DNA of 32,984 nt from Chromatiales bacterium (GTDB lineage: Bacteria; Pseudomonadota; Gammaproteobacteria; Chromatiales; Chromatiaceae), in the NCBI GenBank assembly GCA_030145485.1, contig JAQYVP010000063.1, positions 1 to 32,984 of the forward strand, given 5' to 3'. The notes beneath the pieces were generated by a model. The model did not search any database. It had not been told where the DNA came from and saw only the letters and a list, made by a program, of their open reading frames with translations. Positions 1 to 9,117 of this stretch are shown here, piece by piece (the stretch's first letter is position 1; each line of letters opens with the position of its first letter). Made by a program: the position numbers and the translations under genes.

Positions 1-600
1 AGCGGTGGCGAGCTGGCGGTCGCCGGTCATGACCTGCGCGCCGCCGCCGCTGCAGCGCGCGGACGCATTGGTTATATGGCGCAGAAATTTTCACTCTATA
101 CCAACCTGTCGGTAGCGCAGAATCTGCGCTTTTTCTCCAGCGCCTACGGGCTGCGCGGCAAACAACAAAGGGAGCGGCTTGAGTGGGCGCTGACGACTTT
201 CGAGCTGGAACCGTACCACGACGCCAATGCCGAGGATCTGCCGTTAGGCTATAAACAGCGCCTCTCATTCGCCACGGCACTGATGCATGAGCCCGAGATC
301 CTGTTTCTCGACGAGCCAACATCCGGCGTTGATCCTCTCGCACGTCGTGAATTCTGGGAACGCACCAATGCTTTGGCCGAGGCCGGGGTTACTGTACTCG
401 TCACCACCCATTTCATGGAGGAAGCCAACTACTGCGACCGGCTGGTGATCATGGCCGAAGGCGAAGTGCTGGCCGAAGGCACGCCGCTGGAGATGAAAAA
501 TCGCGTGAGAACGCAGGAAAAACCCGACCCGACCATGGAGGATGCTTTCATCCGCTTGATCGAGCAGCGCCAGCACACAACAGCGGATGTTGCGCCATGA
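1..600 (+). CDS. ybhF: ABC exporter ATP-binding protein, C-terminal part (YbhF-like), partial at window edge
   Basis: The reading frame is open from base 1, so the gene begins before the window; the first Met (base 76) is internal. Seen: the sequence GRIGYMAQKFSLY (Q-loop region), a degenerate signature around LPLGYKQRL, Walker B LFLDEPTSGVDP and the H-loop TTHF. The Walker A motif lies outside the window. The protein would power export of an unknown substrate (drug or cation-type efflux in the YbhFSR family). Its stop overlaps the next start (ATGA), and two ABC-2 permeases follow, matching the YbhF-YbhS-YbhR order; YbhF has two ATPase domains, and this would be the second. A single-domain ATPase cannot be excluded from the visible part. 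Confidence 0.85.
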   Translation, partial: SGGELAVAGHDLRAAAAAARGRIGYMAQKFSLYTNLSVAQNLRFFSSAYGLRGKQQRERLEWALTTFELEPYHDANAEDLPLGYKQRLSFATALMHEPEILFLDEPTSGVDPLARREFWERTNALAEAGVTVLVTTHFMEEANYCDRLVIMAEGEVLAEGTPLEMKNRVRTQEKPDPTMEDAFIRLIEQRQHTTADVAP

Positions 601-1721
601 ACTTACAGGCCATGATGCGTCTGCGAGGCATGATTCGCAAGGAAAGCCTGCAGATTCTGCGTGACCCGTCGAGCATCTCCATCGCTTTCGTGATGCCTGT
701 GGTGTTGCTGTTTCTGTTCGGCTACGGTGTATCACTGGATGCAAAACACATTCCTGTTGGTATCGTCATCGAACAACCGGACACCGCGACGCAGTCGCTT
801 GCGGGAGCCTTTGAGCGCTCCGACTTTTTTCGCCCGCTGCATTTCAATGCCATTCAAGCCGCACAGCAAGCGCTGGATGAACATCACATCGATGGCATCC
901 TGTGGCTGCGCAACAACTTCACAGCCAGGCTGCTGTCAGGCAACGAGGCGCCCATCGGCGTGATCGTCAATGGCGTCGATTCTAACCAGGCCAATATTAC
1001 GCAGGGTTATATTCAGGGAACCTGGATGGAGTGGCTGGGCCGGTACGCGGCCAGCCAGGGCAAACCGTTGCCCATGCCGGTGACTCTCGAGCAGCGGGTA
1101 TGGTTCAATGCCGCACTCTCAAGCCGCCTGTTTCTGGTGCCGGGATTAATCGCCATCATCATGACCCTGATCGGATCGCTGCTCACCGCCATGGTGGTGG
1201 CGCGAGAATGGGAGCGCGGCACCATGGAGGCGCTGCTGGTAACGCCGCTGCGCAGGGGTGAAATCCTCGCAGGCAAGCTGATTCCCTACTTCGTGCTGGG
1301 CATGGGCGGCATGCTCTTCAGTACGACGCTGGCTGTATGGCAGTTCGATGTGCCACTGCGCGGCTCCCTGTGGCTACTGGTCGCCGCCTCGGCGCTGTTC
1401 ATGCTGGTGGCGCTGGCAATCGGCCTGTTGATCTCCATCCTCGCCAAAAACCAGTTCGTGGCGGGACAGGTGGCGATTATCGTGACCTTTCTGCCCGCTT
1501 TTATCCTCTCCGGCTTCTTGTTTGATATCAACTCCATGCCGACCTGGATTCAGTACATCACGCATCTGATACCGGCGCGCTATTACGTGGCTATTCTGCA
1601 AACCCTGTTTCTCGCTGGTGATGTCTGGCCTGTGGTGCTTGCCAACATGGGAGCGCTGTTGGTTCTACTGCTGCTCTTCTTCATGCTGGTATGGCGTAAA
1701 TTTCACAAACGGCTGGAGTGA
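597..1721 (+). CDS. ybhS: ABC-2 type exporter permease, YbhS-like
   Basis: A 374-residue inner-membrane permease, close to the usual YbhS length (about 377). Seen: an N-terminal KESLQILRDPSS segment leading into the first TM helix, a large periplasmic loop (about residues 45-175), then five C-terminal TM helices. The family hallmark VVAREWERGTMEALLVTPL lies in the coupling region near residues 200-220. It would pair with the downstream permease to form a heterodimeric channel driven by the upstream ATPase. The start ATG overlaps the upstream stop, indicating translational coupling. No lesions seen. Confidence 0.88.
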   Translation: MNLQAMMRLRGMIRKESLQILRDPSSISIAFVMPVVLLFLFGYGVSLDAKHIPVGIVIEQPDTATQSLAGAFERSDFFRPLHFNAIQAAQQALDEHHIDGILWLRNNFTARLLSGNEAPIGVIVNGVDSNQANITQGYIQGTWMEWLGRYAASQGKPLPMPVTLEQRVWFNAALSSRLFLVPGLIAIIMTLIGSLLTAMVVAREWERGTMEALLVTPLRRGEILAGKLIPYFVLGMGGMLFSTTLAVWQFDVPLRGSLWLLVAASALFMLVALAIGLLISILAKNQFVAGQVAIIVTFLPAFILSGFLFDINSMPTWIQYITHLIPARYYVAILQTLFLAGDVWPVVLANMGALLVLLLLFFMLVWRKFHKRLE

Positions 1722-1724
1722 CAG

Positions 1725-2837
1725 ATGCTTCTTAGACAGATATTTGCGCTGGCCATCAAGGAGTTTCTGGTGCTGCTGCGGGACAAGCGCAGCCGCTTCG
1801 TCATCATCGGACCGCCGATCATGCAATTGCTGGTTTTCGGCTTTGCCGCCAGCTACGACCTCAACGATGTGCCGGTGGCAATCTATAACGAGGATCACGG
1901 CGCCGCCTCCAGGGAGTTGCTCAGCCGCATCGAGGGATCACCCAATTTCCAGGTAATCACCCATATTCAGCGGGACAACGAAGTCGCCCCCCTTATCGAC
2001 AACCGCGATGTGCTGCTGGTGCTTCACATCGGCCAGCGTTTCAGCGCCGAACTGAGGCAGGGAGAGAGTACGCATCTGCAGGCGATACTCGATGGCCGCA
2101 ACTCCAATACCGCGATGATCGCGATGAACTATCTGCGCACTATCCTGCTGGATTACAACCGCAACTGGCTAACAGCACAGGGCAAAGGAGGAGCGCTGGT
2201 CACCCTGCATACGCGCGCCTGGTACAACGAGAATCTGCAATCGCGCTGGTTTATCGTCCCCGGCATCGTCGGCCTGTTGACCCTCGTGGTCACCCTGCTG
2301 GTAACGGCGCTGTCGGTGGCCCGGGAGCGCGAGGCAGGCACCTTTGACCAACTGCTGGTGACGCCCCTGCGGCCGGTGGAGATCCTCATCGGCAAGGCCA
2401 TTCCAGGCATCATCATTGGCCTGCTGGAGGCCACATTGATTATTGTGCTGATGGTGATTTTTTTTGATATCCCCCTGCGCGGCAGTCTCGGCGCATTGTA
2501 TCTGGGCATCGTACTATTTCTGCTCTCGGCAGTGGGCGTCGGCCTGATGATCTCGGCCATCACCGTGACCCAGCAACAGGCGGTGCTGGGTGCTTTCCTG
2601 TTCCTCGTTCCTGCAGTGATCCTCTCTGGCTTTTCTACGCCCATCGCCAACATGCCCGAGGTGGTGCAGTGGCTCACCTACCTCGATCCGCTGCGCTACT
2701 TCCTGATCATCGTGCGCGGCGTTACCCTGGAAGGCAATGGCTACTCACTGCTGCTCAACCAGTATTGGCCGATGGCGCTCATCGGCATAGCGACCCTCTC
2801 CCTGGCAGGCTGGCTGTTTCGGCATCGCATGTATTAG
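1725..2837 (+). CDS. ybhR: ABC-2 type exporter permease, YbhR-like
   Basis: A 370-residue ABC-2 permease, the second half of the exporter channel. Seen: the N-terminal cytoplasmic segment KEFLVLLRDKRSRF, one TM helix, a periplasmic domain containing ILDGRNSNTA, a SVAREREAGTFDQLLVTPL coupling motif and five further TM segments. These features resemble YbhR rather than YbhS. It starts 3 nt after the preceding stop, so the three genes are one operon. It is probably the last gene: a 72-nt gap with no obvious coding content separates it from the P-type ATPase fragment. Confidence 0.88.
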   Translation: MLLRQIFALAIKEFLVLLRDKRSRFVIIGPPIMQLLVFGFAASYDLNDVPVAIYNEDHGAASRELLSRIEGSPNFQVITHIQRDNEVAPLIDNRDVLLVLHIGQRFSAELRQGESTHLQAILDGRNSNTAMIAMNYLRTILLDYNRNWLTAQGKGGALVTLHTRAWYNENLQSRWFIVPGIVGLLTLVVTLLVTALSVAREREAGTFDQLLVTPLRPVEILIGKAIPGIIIGLLEATLIIVLMVIFFDIPLRGSLGALYLGIVLFLLSAVGVGLMISAITVTQQQAVLGAFLFLVPAVILSGFSTPIANMPEVVQWLTYLDPLRYFLIIVRGVTLEGNGYSLLLNQYWPMALIGIATLSLAGWLFRHRMY

Positions 2838-2909
2838 TAAAATTTGAGCGAATCCCGCCTCAACCATAGAATAGAATTGTGCTGTGACGATTCATCATAG
2901 GCCGAATCG

Positions 2910-4784
2910 TTGCGCGGATTGATTATCATGGTGGCATTGTTCCACCATGAGCCCCTCCTCGAGATAGCCCGTTTTGCCATGGTGTTGACGGTGGCGGCCA
3001 TTCCCGTGGCGCTGCCGGCTGTTTTGTCGGTGACCATGGCCGTAGGCGCTATCAACCTTTCGCGTCATCGCGCCATCGTCTCCCGGCTGACAGCAATCGA
3101 AGAACTGGCGGGGGTGGATATCTTCTGCACCGATAAAACAGGCACCCTGACAAAAAACGAGATGCGGGTGGCCAAACCGGTGGTGTTCGAGGGCCATTCA
3201 CAGCAGGAGCTGTTTTTACTTGCGGCGCTCGCCTCGCGTGAGGAGAACAACGATCCTATCGAGACGCCGATTTTTCATTTCATCGAACAACATCTGTCTG
3301 AAGTTGAGTGGCGCTCCTACCGGCAACTCGGATTCACCCCCTTCGATCCGGTGCGTAAACGCACCGAGGCACAGATCGACAAGGACGGCGACACTTTCAC
3401 TGCAGTCAAGGGAGCTGCACAGGTGTTGATCGAGATCGCCGATCTGGATGATGACACGGCCCGTGACCTGCATGAGAGCGTAGACCAGCTCGCCTCCAGG
3501 GGTTACCGCACTCTGGCGGTAGGTCGCCAGCAAGGTGACTCGCCGCTGCAGCTGATCGGTTTGATCCCGCTCTATGACCCGCCGCGGGAGGATTCGTCGC
3601 AGGTCATCGCCGAGATGCGCAGCTACGGCGTGGCGGTGAAGATGGTGACCGGTGATAACCTCGCCATCGCCAAAGAGATCGGCAAGTTTCTCGGCCTGAA
3701 GCAACGCGCCATCAGCTCGAAAGAGTTGTCCGGCGCAGCCGCCAATGAGTTGCTGGAGCTCTCGGAGGTACTGGCCACCGTCATGTACAAACATCTCAAG
3801 GGCGACGTGGGGCTCAAAGAGGCGCGGAGTTTCGCCGCCGGAGTGATGGCGGAGATCAGCGAACTCTATGACACGCGTCTGCTCGAGCGCGAGTTCATTC
3901 ACACCCACGAGTCAGCCATCATCGAGATGATCGAAGAGGTGGATATATTTGCCGAGGTGGTGCCGGAGGACAAGTATCGTATTGTCGATACCCTGCAAAA
4001 AGGCGATCACATCGTCGCCATGACCAGTGACGGCGTGAATGACGCTCCGGCGTTGAAAAAGGCCGACTGCGGTTTTGCCGTCTCCAACGCCACCGATGCA
4101 GCCCGCGCTGCTGCCGACATCATCCTCACCGCACCGGGACTGTCGGTAATCAACGAGGCGGTGCGCCAGGCGCGCATCACCTTTGCGCGCATGAAGAGCT
4201 ATGCCACCTTCCGCATCGCCGAGACCGTGCGCATCATTCTCTTCATGACGATCTCCATCGTTGTCTTCGACTTTTATCCCATTACAGCGCTGATGATCAT
4301 TCTGCTGGCGCTGCTGAACGATATCCCGATTCTTGCCATCGCCTATGACAACACCAGGGTTCACCGTTCACCGGTGCGCTGGAACATGAGTGAACTGATT
4401 ACTGTCTCCAGCGTGCTGGGCATTGCCGGCGTGATCTCATCGTTCATGATGTTTTTCATCCTCCGGGAGAACGGATTTGCGGAAGATGTCATCCGCAGCA
4501 TGCTGTTTCTCAAACTCATCGTCGCCGGCCATAGCACACTCTATGTGACCCGCGCCGAGGGGTGGTTCTGGGAGCGCCCCTGGCCCTCTCCACTGCTGTT
4601 TGGTGCCACTTTCGGCACCGAGATCCTCGGCACCCTGATTGTCGTCTACGGTATTTTCGTCACGCCAATCAGCTGGGAATACGCCTTGTGGATATGGGCT
4701 TACGCCCTGGCATGGTTCCTTGTCAACGATGCGATAAAGATGTGGACCTACCGTATATTGAGAAGGAGAAGCGTGTTTACCTGA
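2910..4784 (+). pseudogene. P-type cation ATPase (plasma-membrane H+-efflux type), 5'-truncated
   Basis: The frame opens after a TAG at 2898-2900 and could start at TTG 2910. Seen: the M4 motif IPVALPAVLS (residues 31-40), the phosphorylation site CTDKTGTLT with Asp75, the MVTGDN segment, the hinge motif MTSDGVNDAPALKKAD (Asp374, Asp378) and C-terminal TM helices. Missing: M1, M2, the whole actuator domain with its TGES loop, and most of M3, all of which precede M4 in this family (usual length about 800-900 residues; here 624). Without the actuator domain the phosphoenzyme could not be dephosphorylated normally, so I call it a relic; a separately encoded N-terminal part is not visible. Two further oddities: Ser373 replaces the usual Gly of TGDGVND, and an extra helical stretch of roughly 50-60 residues (about residues 285-345) precedes the EDKYRIV segment. 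Confidence 0.8.
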
Positions 4785-4853
4785 TGGCCTGCTGGTGCGG
4801 CATTTCCGGTACAACGTGTTGTGCCTGATTGCATCATGACCAGAGCAGCGCCT

Positions 4854-4897
4854 GCAACTCCCGGATATGGACGAAGTTTGTCAGGCGTGGGAGTTGC
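4854..4897. terminator. Inverted repeat between convergent genes, possible terminator
   Basis: Perfect 9-bp arms GCAACTCCC (4854-4862) and GGGAGTTGC (4889-4897) with a 26-nt loop. It lies where the P-type ATPase fragment and the leftward permease gene converge, and its right arm is inside the last codons of the permease. No T-run follows either arm, so a role in termination is only a guess. Confidence 0.25.
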
Positions 4898-6185
4898 TCC
4901 TCAGCCGCGCATACCCCCAGGCCCCCAGTGTCAAGACGACATATAGCATCATGATAAAGAGCAGCTGCTCCGGGTTGTTACGCCACTCGTAATATAGGAT
5001 AAAACCAGCCCCCGTCGACAGCCCGGCTATAGAGAGGATGGTTATCCAGGTGGAGGAGTGTGTCGATTTTCTTATTTTGAAATTGGCAATAGCCATCAGC
5101 AGCGAGATCAGCAGGAATGTGATGCTGCCGAATTCCAGGATCAGCCGCAATCCTCCAATCGCAATCAGCATGGAGGCTGTGGCCGCCATCACTGTAATCG
5201 CAGTTTTTGGAATAGAGCCCCTTCGCTGGCAGATGATGTGCGGCAGATAGCCGTCATCCGCAATTCTCGCCATCTGTCTCGAAGAGCCGAAAAGGGTGCC
5301 GTTGATTGCGCTGCTGGTCGCCAGAACAGCGCCTATGATGACGAGATTTTTGCCCAGACTGCCCATGATGTCACCGGCGCCCGCAGCCAGGGCATACTCC
5401 TTGTTCTGCATCAGATTTTCAGCAGGGATTGCTACAACGGCGCCGAGGGCGATAATAAAGTAGATCAGCGAAACAAGCACAATTGCTCCATAGATCGCCC
5501 TTGGAATATTCTTGTCCGGGTTTTTCGTCTCATTGACCGCATTGATAACGAGTTGAAAACCTTCATAAGCCACAAAAGTCACCGATGAGACCATGAGGAT
5601 GCTCATCAACGGCGTGGAGTGAAAGTCTTTTTCAAGCATACTGGAGAGTGTATGAATATCTGTTTTGCTAAAATAGATCAGCGTGACTGAAATCAATAAA
5701 AGAATCGCCAGTTTGGCGTAAACCATCACATCCTCGAGCCTTCCCATGCCCTTGACGCTCCAGAGATTGATCAGTGCAAAAATCCAGATGATGCCGATGG
5801 CAACGATTTTTCTTATGACCTCGTGATCTGCAAAGGAGAAACCGCTGATGCTGTATGCAGAAAACGTATAGGCATAGAGTGCAAGCGTACTGATATAACC
5901 AAAAATGGTGTACCAGCCGACAAATGATGCTGCAAGATGGGATGAGGGATAGGTGCGCTTGAAAAAAGCGTATGTCGCACCTTCGTCTTTATAAAAAACT
6001 CCTAGCTGAACGTAAGAGTATGCGGCAAACCACGCCACCAGTCCGCCCAGCGCTATCGCGAAAGGCGCCATAACGCCGACCATCGAGACAGAGATCCCCA
6101 GGATCGTAAAAATTCCGCCGCCGACCATGCCGCCGATCGCGATTGCGAGCAACTCTTTCAGACCCAGCGGCTTGTCACTCTTCAT
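4881..6185 (-). CDS. APC-superfamily amino acid permease
   Basis: A 434-residue integral membrane protein with about 12 hydrophobic segments. Seen: the TM1 signature AIAIGGMVGGGIFTILG typical of the amino acid-polyamine-organocation superfamily, and in the middle SVTFVAYEGFQLVINAVNETKNPDKNIPRAI, the conserved TM6-loop region (E-G-F, then NP-x-KNIPRAI). It would import or exchange an amino acid or amine; the substrate cannot be read from sequence. The start ATG has a GGAAGA ribosome-binding site about 5 nt upstream. It lies 32 nt downstream of the remains of a phosphorylase gene on the same strand, so it may once have been the second gene of that transcript. Confidence 0.85.
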   Translation of the reverse strand: MKSDKPLGLKELLAIAIGGMVGGGIFTILGISVSMVGVMAPFAIALGGLVAWFAAYSYVQLGVFYKDEGATYAFFKRTYPSSHLAASFVGWYTIFGYISTLALYAYTFSAYSISGFSFADHEVIRKIVAIGIIWIFALINLWSVKGMGRLEDVMVYAKLAILLLISVTLIYFSKTDIHTLSSMLEKDFHSTPLMSILMVSSVTFVAYEGFQLVINAVNETKNPDKNIPRAIYGAIVLVSLIYFIIALGAVVAIPAENLMQNKEYALAAGAGDIMGSLGKNLVIIGAVLATSSAINGTLFGSSRQMARIADDGYLPHIICQRRGSIPKTAITVMAATASMLIAIGGLRLILEFGSITFLLISLLMAIANFKIRKSTHSSTWITILSIAGLSTGAGFILYYEWRNNPEQLLFIMMLYVVLTLGAWGYARLRSNSHA

Positions 6186-6217
6186 TTCTATCTTCCGATG
6201 GTAAAGCCGATGTGTTG

Positions 6218-7398
6218 CTATGAGGCGTTTGTTGCAAACTGGAAGTCAGCGGGAAATTGCGCATAGATGGTATACAACGGTTCACCCCTGCTGACCTTGT
6301 CATTCAGCTTCTTATGCAAATAGATGCCTGCAGCGCGCGCCCGGATTCGATCAGATCACGCGCAAGATGGTAACTCTGGCCGCCGCGCACGTCAGGATCG
6401 AATTCGAGAATTCGTCCAGCCAGCAGCAGCGCCTTCTCCTTCAGATCGACCGGCGCATGGGGGTCATTGTGCAGGATATCCATGATGTCCCTCGCCTCCA
6501 GGGCCGGACCAATGCCATTGCCAATGGGCTGGCTGCCGTCGGTGATCACCACCTCCAGCTGCAGGCCGGAGTTGTCGCCAACATATTCAAACAGCTTGCG
6601 CAGTTTCAGCGCATCCGCCTGGGAGCGCACCTTGGCGCTTGCTCCGACGGGGATGTCGATCAGCAGGTACGTGGAGCCGGCGGCAATCTTTTTTGACAGA
6701 ATCGAAGCGATCATCTAGCCTCGGGAATCCAGCGCCAACGGGCGTTCGACCGAGATCAGGATATCGTCGACCGGCGAGGTGATGGCGCGGCTGGAGGTCT
6801 TCGGCATCAGCATGCTGTGAGCGGTGACAATCAGCACGATCAGCATGGTGGTGCGGTTGCCCGGTATGCCGCCGATGCAATGCTTGTCCACCACCAGGGG
6901 TACGCCCCAGTCGAGACGTTCGCCGGTTTTCACCATGGCGCGGGTGAGATAGAGCATCTCGTCGCGCTCCATACCGGTCTCGGCGCAGCCAACCAGGAAT
7001 GCAGCGATCTCGATCTTGGAGTAGCGGTTATTGACGATGTCTTCACAGATTTTCAGGAAGTCATCCTCTCGCAGACGATTACCTCCGATCTTGGCGTGTA
7101 CGAAGTGCAGTGAGTCCGGAGGCGTGGCGTGATCGATGTAGACCGGAGAGCCTGGCGCCGCGTTCAACTGGGCGAAGATCTGTTCGCTCATCCCCATCTC
7201 ATCCGGAGCCAGGATGCTTTCGTCATCGACAATATTCAGCACCGCGATAACCGCCTGTCTATCGGTGCCGTCACGGATCTCTATCTTGTTCAGAGCCTGG
7301 AAGCCTTCACTGCGGTAGAGCGGGCAGGCACGGTGCAGGTAGGCGACATTCTCCTTGTAGGTATCGATGGCGATCTTGCGCAGTTTCAAAGGGATCAT
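6218..7398 (-). pseudogene. Thymidine/AMP phosphorylase (long archaeal-type DeoA family), decayed
   Basis: The intact family (about 500 residues) splits nucleosides or NMPs with phosphate. Seen: an N-terminal domain, the helical region with LTRAMVKTGERLDW, and the phosphate/substrate segment VDKHCIGGIPGNRTTM. Lesions: (1) ITSP runs straight into VDDILISVERPL, losing about 40 residues that normally lie between two Ser-Pro sites; (2) a TAG at 6717-6715 stands in frame directly before MIASILSKK, where relatives have Gln; (3) near 6325-6335 the frame shifts and about 60 residues are gone, because GRAL is followed in another frame by [12 protein letters not shown] and GEPLYTIYAQFPADFQFA, the normal C-terminal barrel-sandwich end, which stops at 6218. 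The 1181-nt remnant is therefore non-functional. Family expectations are from memory. Confidence 0.85.
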
Positions 7399-7458
7399 GG
7401 CGTTATCCGCTTGAGAAATTACTTCTCAGAAAGTTCGTGCAGGGAAACATGGCTGGAG

Positions 7459-7470
7459 ATATGCAGGGGA
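7459..7470 (-). promoter_or_regulatory. 12-mer shared with the aldolase upstream region, site A
   Basis: TCCCCTGCATAT on the minus strand, about 60 nt before the phosphorylase start. The same 12 bases occur about 70 nt before the aldolase start, in similar surroundings. It may be a shared operator or part of a duplicated upstream segment; no regulator can be named. Confidence 0.25.
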
Positions 7471-7518
7471 AAGAATATAGAGCATTATTTCCACATCCGC
7501 CATGGTGCCTGAATCATG

Positions 7519-7543
7519 GTGGATGCGCAGTCGCTTATCCACC
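7519..7543. repeat. REP-like hairpin in 7399-7608 spacer
   Basis: GGTGGAT and ATCCACC pair across a GCG/CGC inner stem (7519-7525 with 7537-7543). It is followed by CCTACGCC, giving the GTAGGGTGGATAAGCG form widespread as an intergenic palindromic repeat in proteobacteria. It lies downstream of the aldolase stop, so it could act as a transcript-end structure. Nothing else coding is seen in this 210-nt spacer. Confidence 0.55.
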
Positions 7544-7608
7544 CTACGCCTTGTCTAAATGCGATTGCAATCTTCTTCCGGCTCCTCGCTCCAGCCTGCA
7601 TTCCTCCT

Positions 7609-8634
7609 CTACCCGCCCTCTTTCTCCATGGATGGCTCGTATTCGCCCAGCCGGGCGAGGCTGTTGAGGCGTGCGCGCTTGAGCAGCGCATGCTGCGCTG
7701 CTTCCCTATTTTCCGGCTTGCCCTGCCAGGCATGCAGGGCGGGCTGCTGCAGGGCGCGTCCATAGGAGATGCTCAACTGCCACGGGGCATTGGTCTTCAT
7801 CCGGTTGATGGCGTCGAGATTTGCGGTCGCCTCATCCGCTCCTTGTCCACCGGAGAGGAAATTGATGCTTGGAACTGCTGCGGGCACGGTGCGCTTCAAG
7901 ATTCTCAGGGTTGCTTCTGCAACCTCTTCAGGCGGAGCTGTGCGGCAAGCTTGCCCCGGCAGCACCATGTTGGGTTTCAGGATCATCAGCTCGAGAGAGA
8001 TGCCGTGCAGGTGCAAGGCGTGAAAAACAGAGTGCAGCACTGCTTCTGTGACATCTGCACAGCGCTCTATGTCGTGATCACCATCCATCAGGATTTCAGG
8101 CTCTACGATGGGAACGACTCCCAGTTCCTGGCACACGGCGGCATAGCGGGCCAGCATCTCTGCATTGGCATGCCATCCCATGCGGGTCGGGTTGTGGCGG
8201 CCGATGGGATAGACTTCGCGCCACTTGGCAAAGCGGGCGCCCTGTTGTTTGTATCCCTGCAGTCGCTCCGCCAGGCCATCCAACCCATAGGTGATGAGAT
8301 CACCGGGGGCGCCGGGCAAAGGCCCCTTGCCCTTGTCGACCTTTACCCCGGGAATAATCTTTTGCGACCAGGCGACTTCAGGCAGCGGCGTGCGGCTGTC
8401 GTCACTCTGAGCGAGGGTCTCCTCAAACAGGATCACGCCGCTGATGTATTCACCCAGCCCTGGCGTGGTCAGCAAAAGTGACCGGTAGGCGCGACGATTG
8501 GCTTCGGTCGCTTCTGTATCGATTGCATCGAAGCGTTTCTTGATGGTCGGCGAACTCTCGTCTGCGGCCAGAATGCCTCGCTTCTCATCCACCATGCCGG
8601 TGATGGTTTTCTGCAACTCGTTCGTAATGCTCAT
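7609..8634 (-). CDS. Class I fructose-bisphosphate aldolase
   Basis: A 341-residue Schiff-base aldolase that interconverts fructose 1,6-bisphosphate with dihydroxyacetone phosphate and glyceraldehyde 3-phosphate in the cytoplasm. Seen: GILAADESSPTIKKRF near the N-terminus, AKWRE (Lys137), VPIVEPEIL (Glu178, Glu180) and ELMILKPNMVLPG, where Lys220 matches the Schiff-base lysine of the glycolytic class I family. The SINFLSGGQ segment follows. Length matches the family. The start ATG has an AGGAGA site 6 nt upstream. In autotrophs this enzyme also serves the Calvin cycle; no Calvin-cycle neighbour is present to show that here. The gene stands alone, with the phosphorylase relic downstream on the same strand. 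Confidence 0.93.
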   Translation of the reverse strand: MSITNELQKTITGMVDEKRGILAADESSPTIKKRFDAIDTEATEANRRAYRSLLLTTPGLGEYISGVILFEETLAQSDDSRTPLPEVAWSQKIIPGVKVDKGKGPLPGAPGDLITYGLDGLAERLQGYKQQGARFAKWREVYPIGRHNPTRMGWHANAEMLARYAAVCQELGVVPIVEPEILMDGDHDIERCADVTEAVLHSVFHALHLHGISLELMILKPNMVLPGQACRTAPPEEVAEATLRILKRTVPAAVPSINFLSGGQGADEATANLDAINRMKTNAPWQLSISYGRALQQPALHAWQGKPENREAAQHALLKRARLNSLARLGEYEPSMEKEGG

Positions 8635-8704
8635 GGTGTTCTCCTGAATTTCCGGGTGACTGGTGACATCTCTATAACCCCGTGCAAAGAATCAGGGGTG
8701 AAAA

Positions 8705-8716
8705 ATATGCAGGGGA
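8705..8716 (-). promoter_or_regulatory. 12-mer shared with the phosphorylase upstream region, site B
   Basis: TCCCCTGCATAT on the minus strand, about 70 nt before the aldolase ATG. It is identical to the site at 7459-7470, with partly similar flanks: a CATCC sequence about 20 nt away on the same side in both. Function unknown. Confidence 0.25.
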
Positions 8717-8815
8717 TAAGAGATCTTTTTGCCGCATCCACTATTTAGACCTAAAAGTTTGCACGTTACGGCATCCTTCACTTATCTTAAATGTAGTGTA
8801 CACTTTTCCTGTAAC

Positions 8816-8940
8816 CCAGAGGGAAGCGAGGAACGAAGCTTCCGCGTCCTGCTCACGCCCCTCACCTACATCCATGTAGGCGAACGACGAGGGATCTTGA
8901 TGCTCAGAGCGCTAAGATCTCTCCTTCGTCGAGATGACGA
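8816..8940. repeat. Dispersed intergenic repeat with hairpins
   Basis: Contains AAGCGAGGAACGAAG, a perfect CCTACAT/ATGTAGG stem (8865-8880), and GAGGGATCTT (8889-8898) facing AAGATCTCTC (8914-8923) as an imperfect stem. It ends in CCTTCGTCGAGATGACG. This GAGGGATC...GAGATGAC style is common in intergenic repeats of many bacterial genomes; the copy number here is unknown. Confidence 0.5.
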
Positions 8941-9117
8941 ACTGTAAATCGGACAATGAAGGATGCCTGCACAATAACCCGTGCATAGGAGTCAAATGCT
9001 GTCGCATTTCAATCGTGGTCAGAAAACCACTCCTACATCTGGCGCCACATAGAACTGCAAGGATAGTGCCCCTTTTGTTTTTTGTCCTTTTCTTCGTCCT
9101 TTTTCTAAGAGACAGGC

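Larger units (their letters stand above)
8635..9117. other. 483-nt spacer with no convincing gene
   Basis: Contains the aldolase upstream region (including the shared 12-mer at 8705-8716), a dispersed-repeat segment at about 8816-8940, a small GTGGT/ACCAC hairpin near 9017, and a pyrimidine-rich tract just before the phosphoethanolamine transferase start. The short open frames here translate repeat DNA and show no protein-family features. Confidence 0.6.

Noticed and set aside
3216-3908. 230-residue minus-strand frame in the P-type ATPase
   Set aside because: Antisense to a strongly conserved coding frame.
7516-8481. 321-residue plus-strand frame over the aldolase
   Set aside because: Antisense shadow of a clear class I aldolase.
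8635-9117. tRNA or small RNA gene in the long spacer
   Set aside because: No cloverleaf, anticodon arm or TTCGA-type T-loop pairing could be found; the stems belong to the dispersed repeat.
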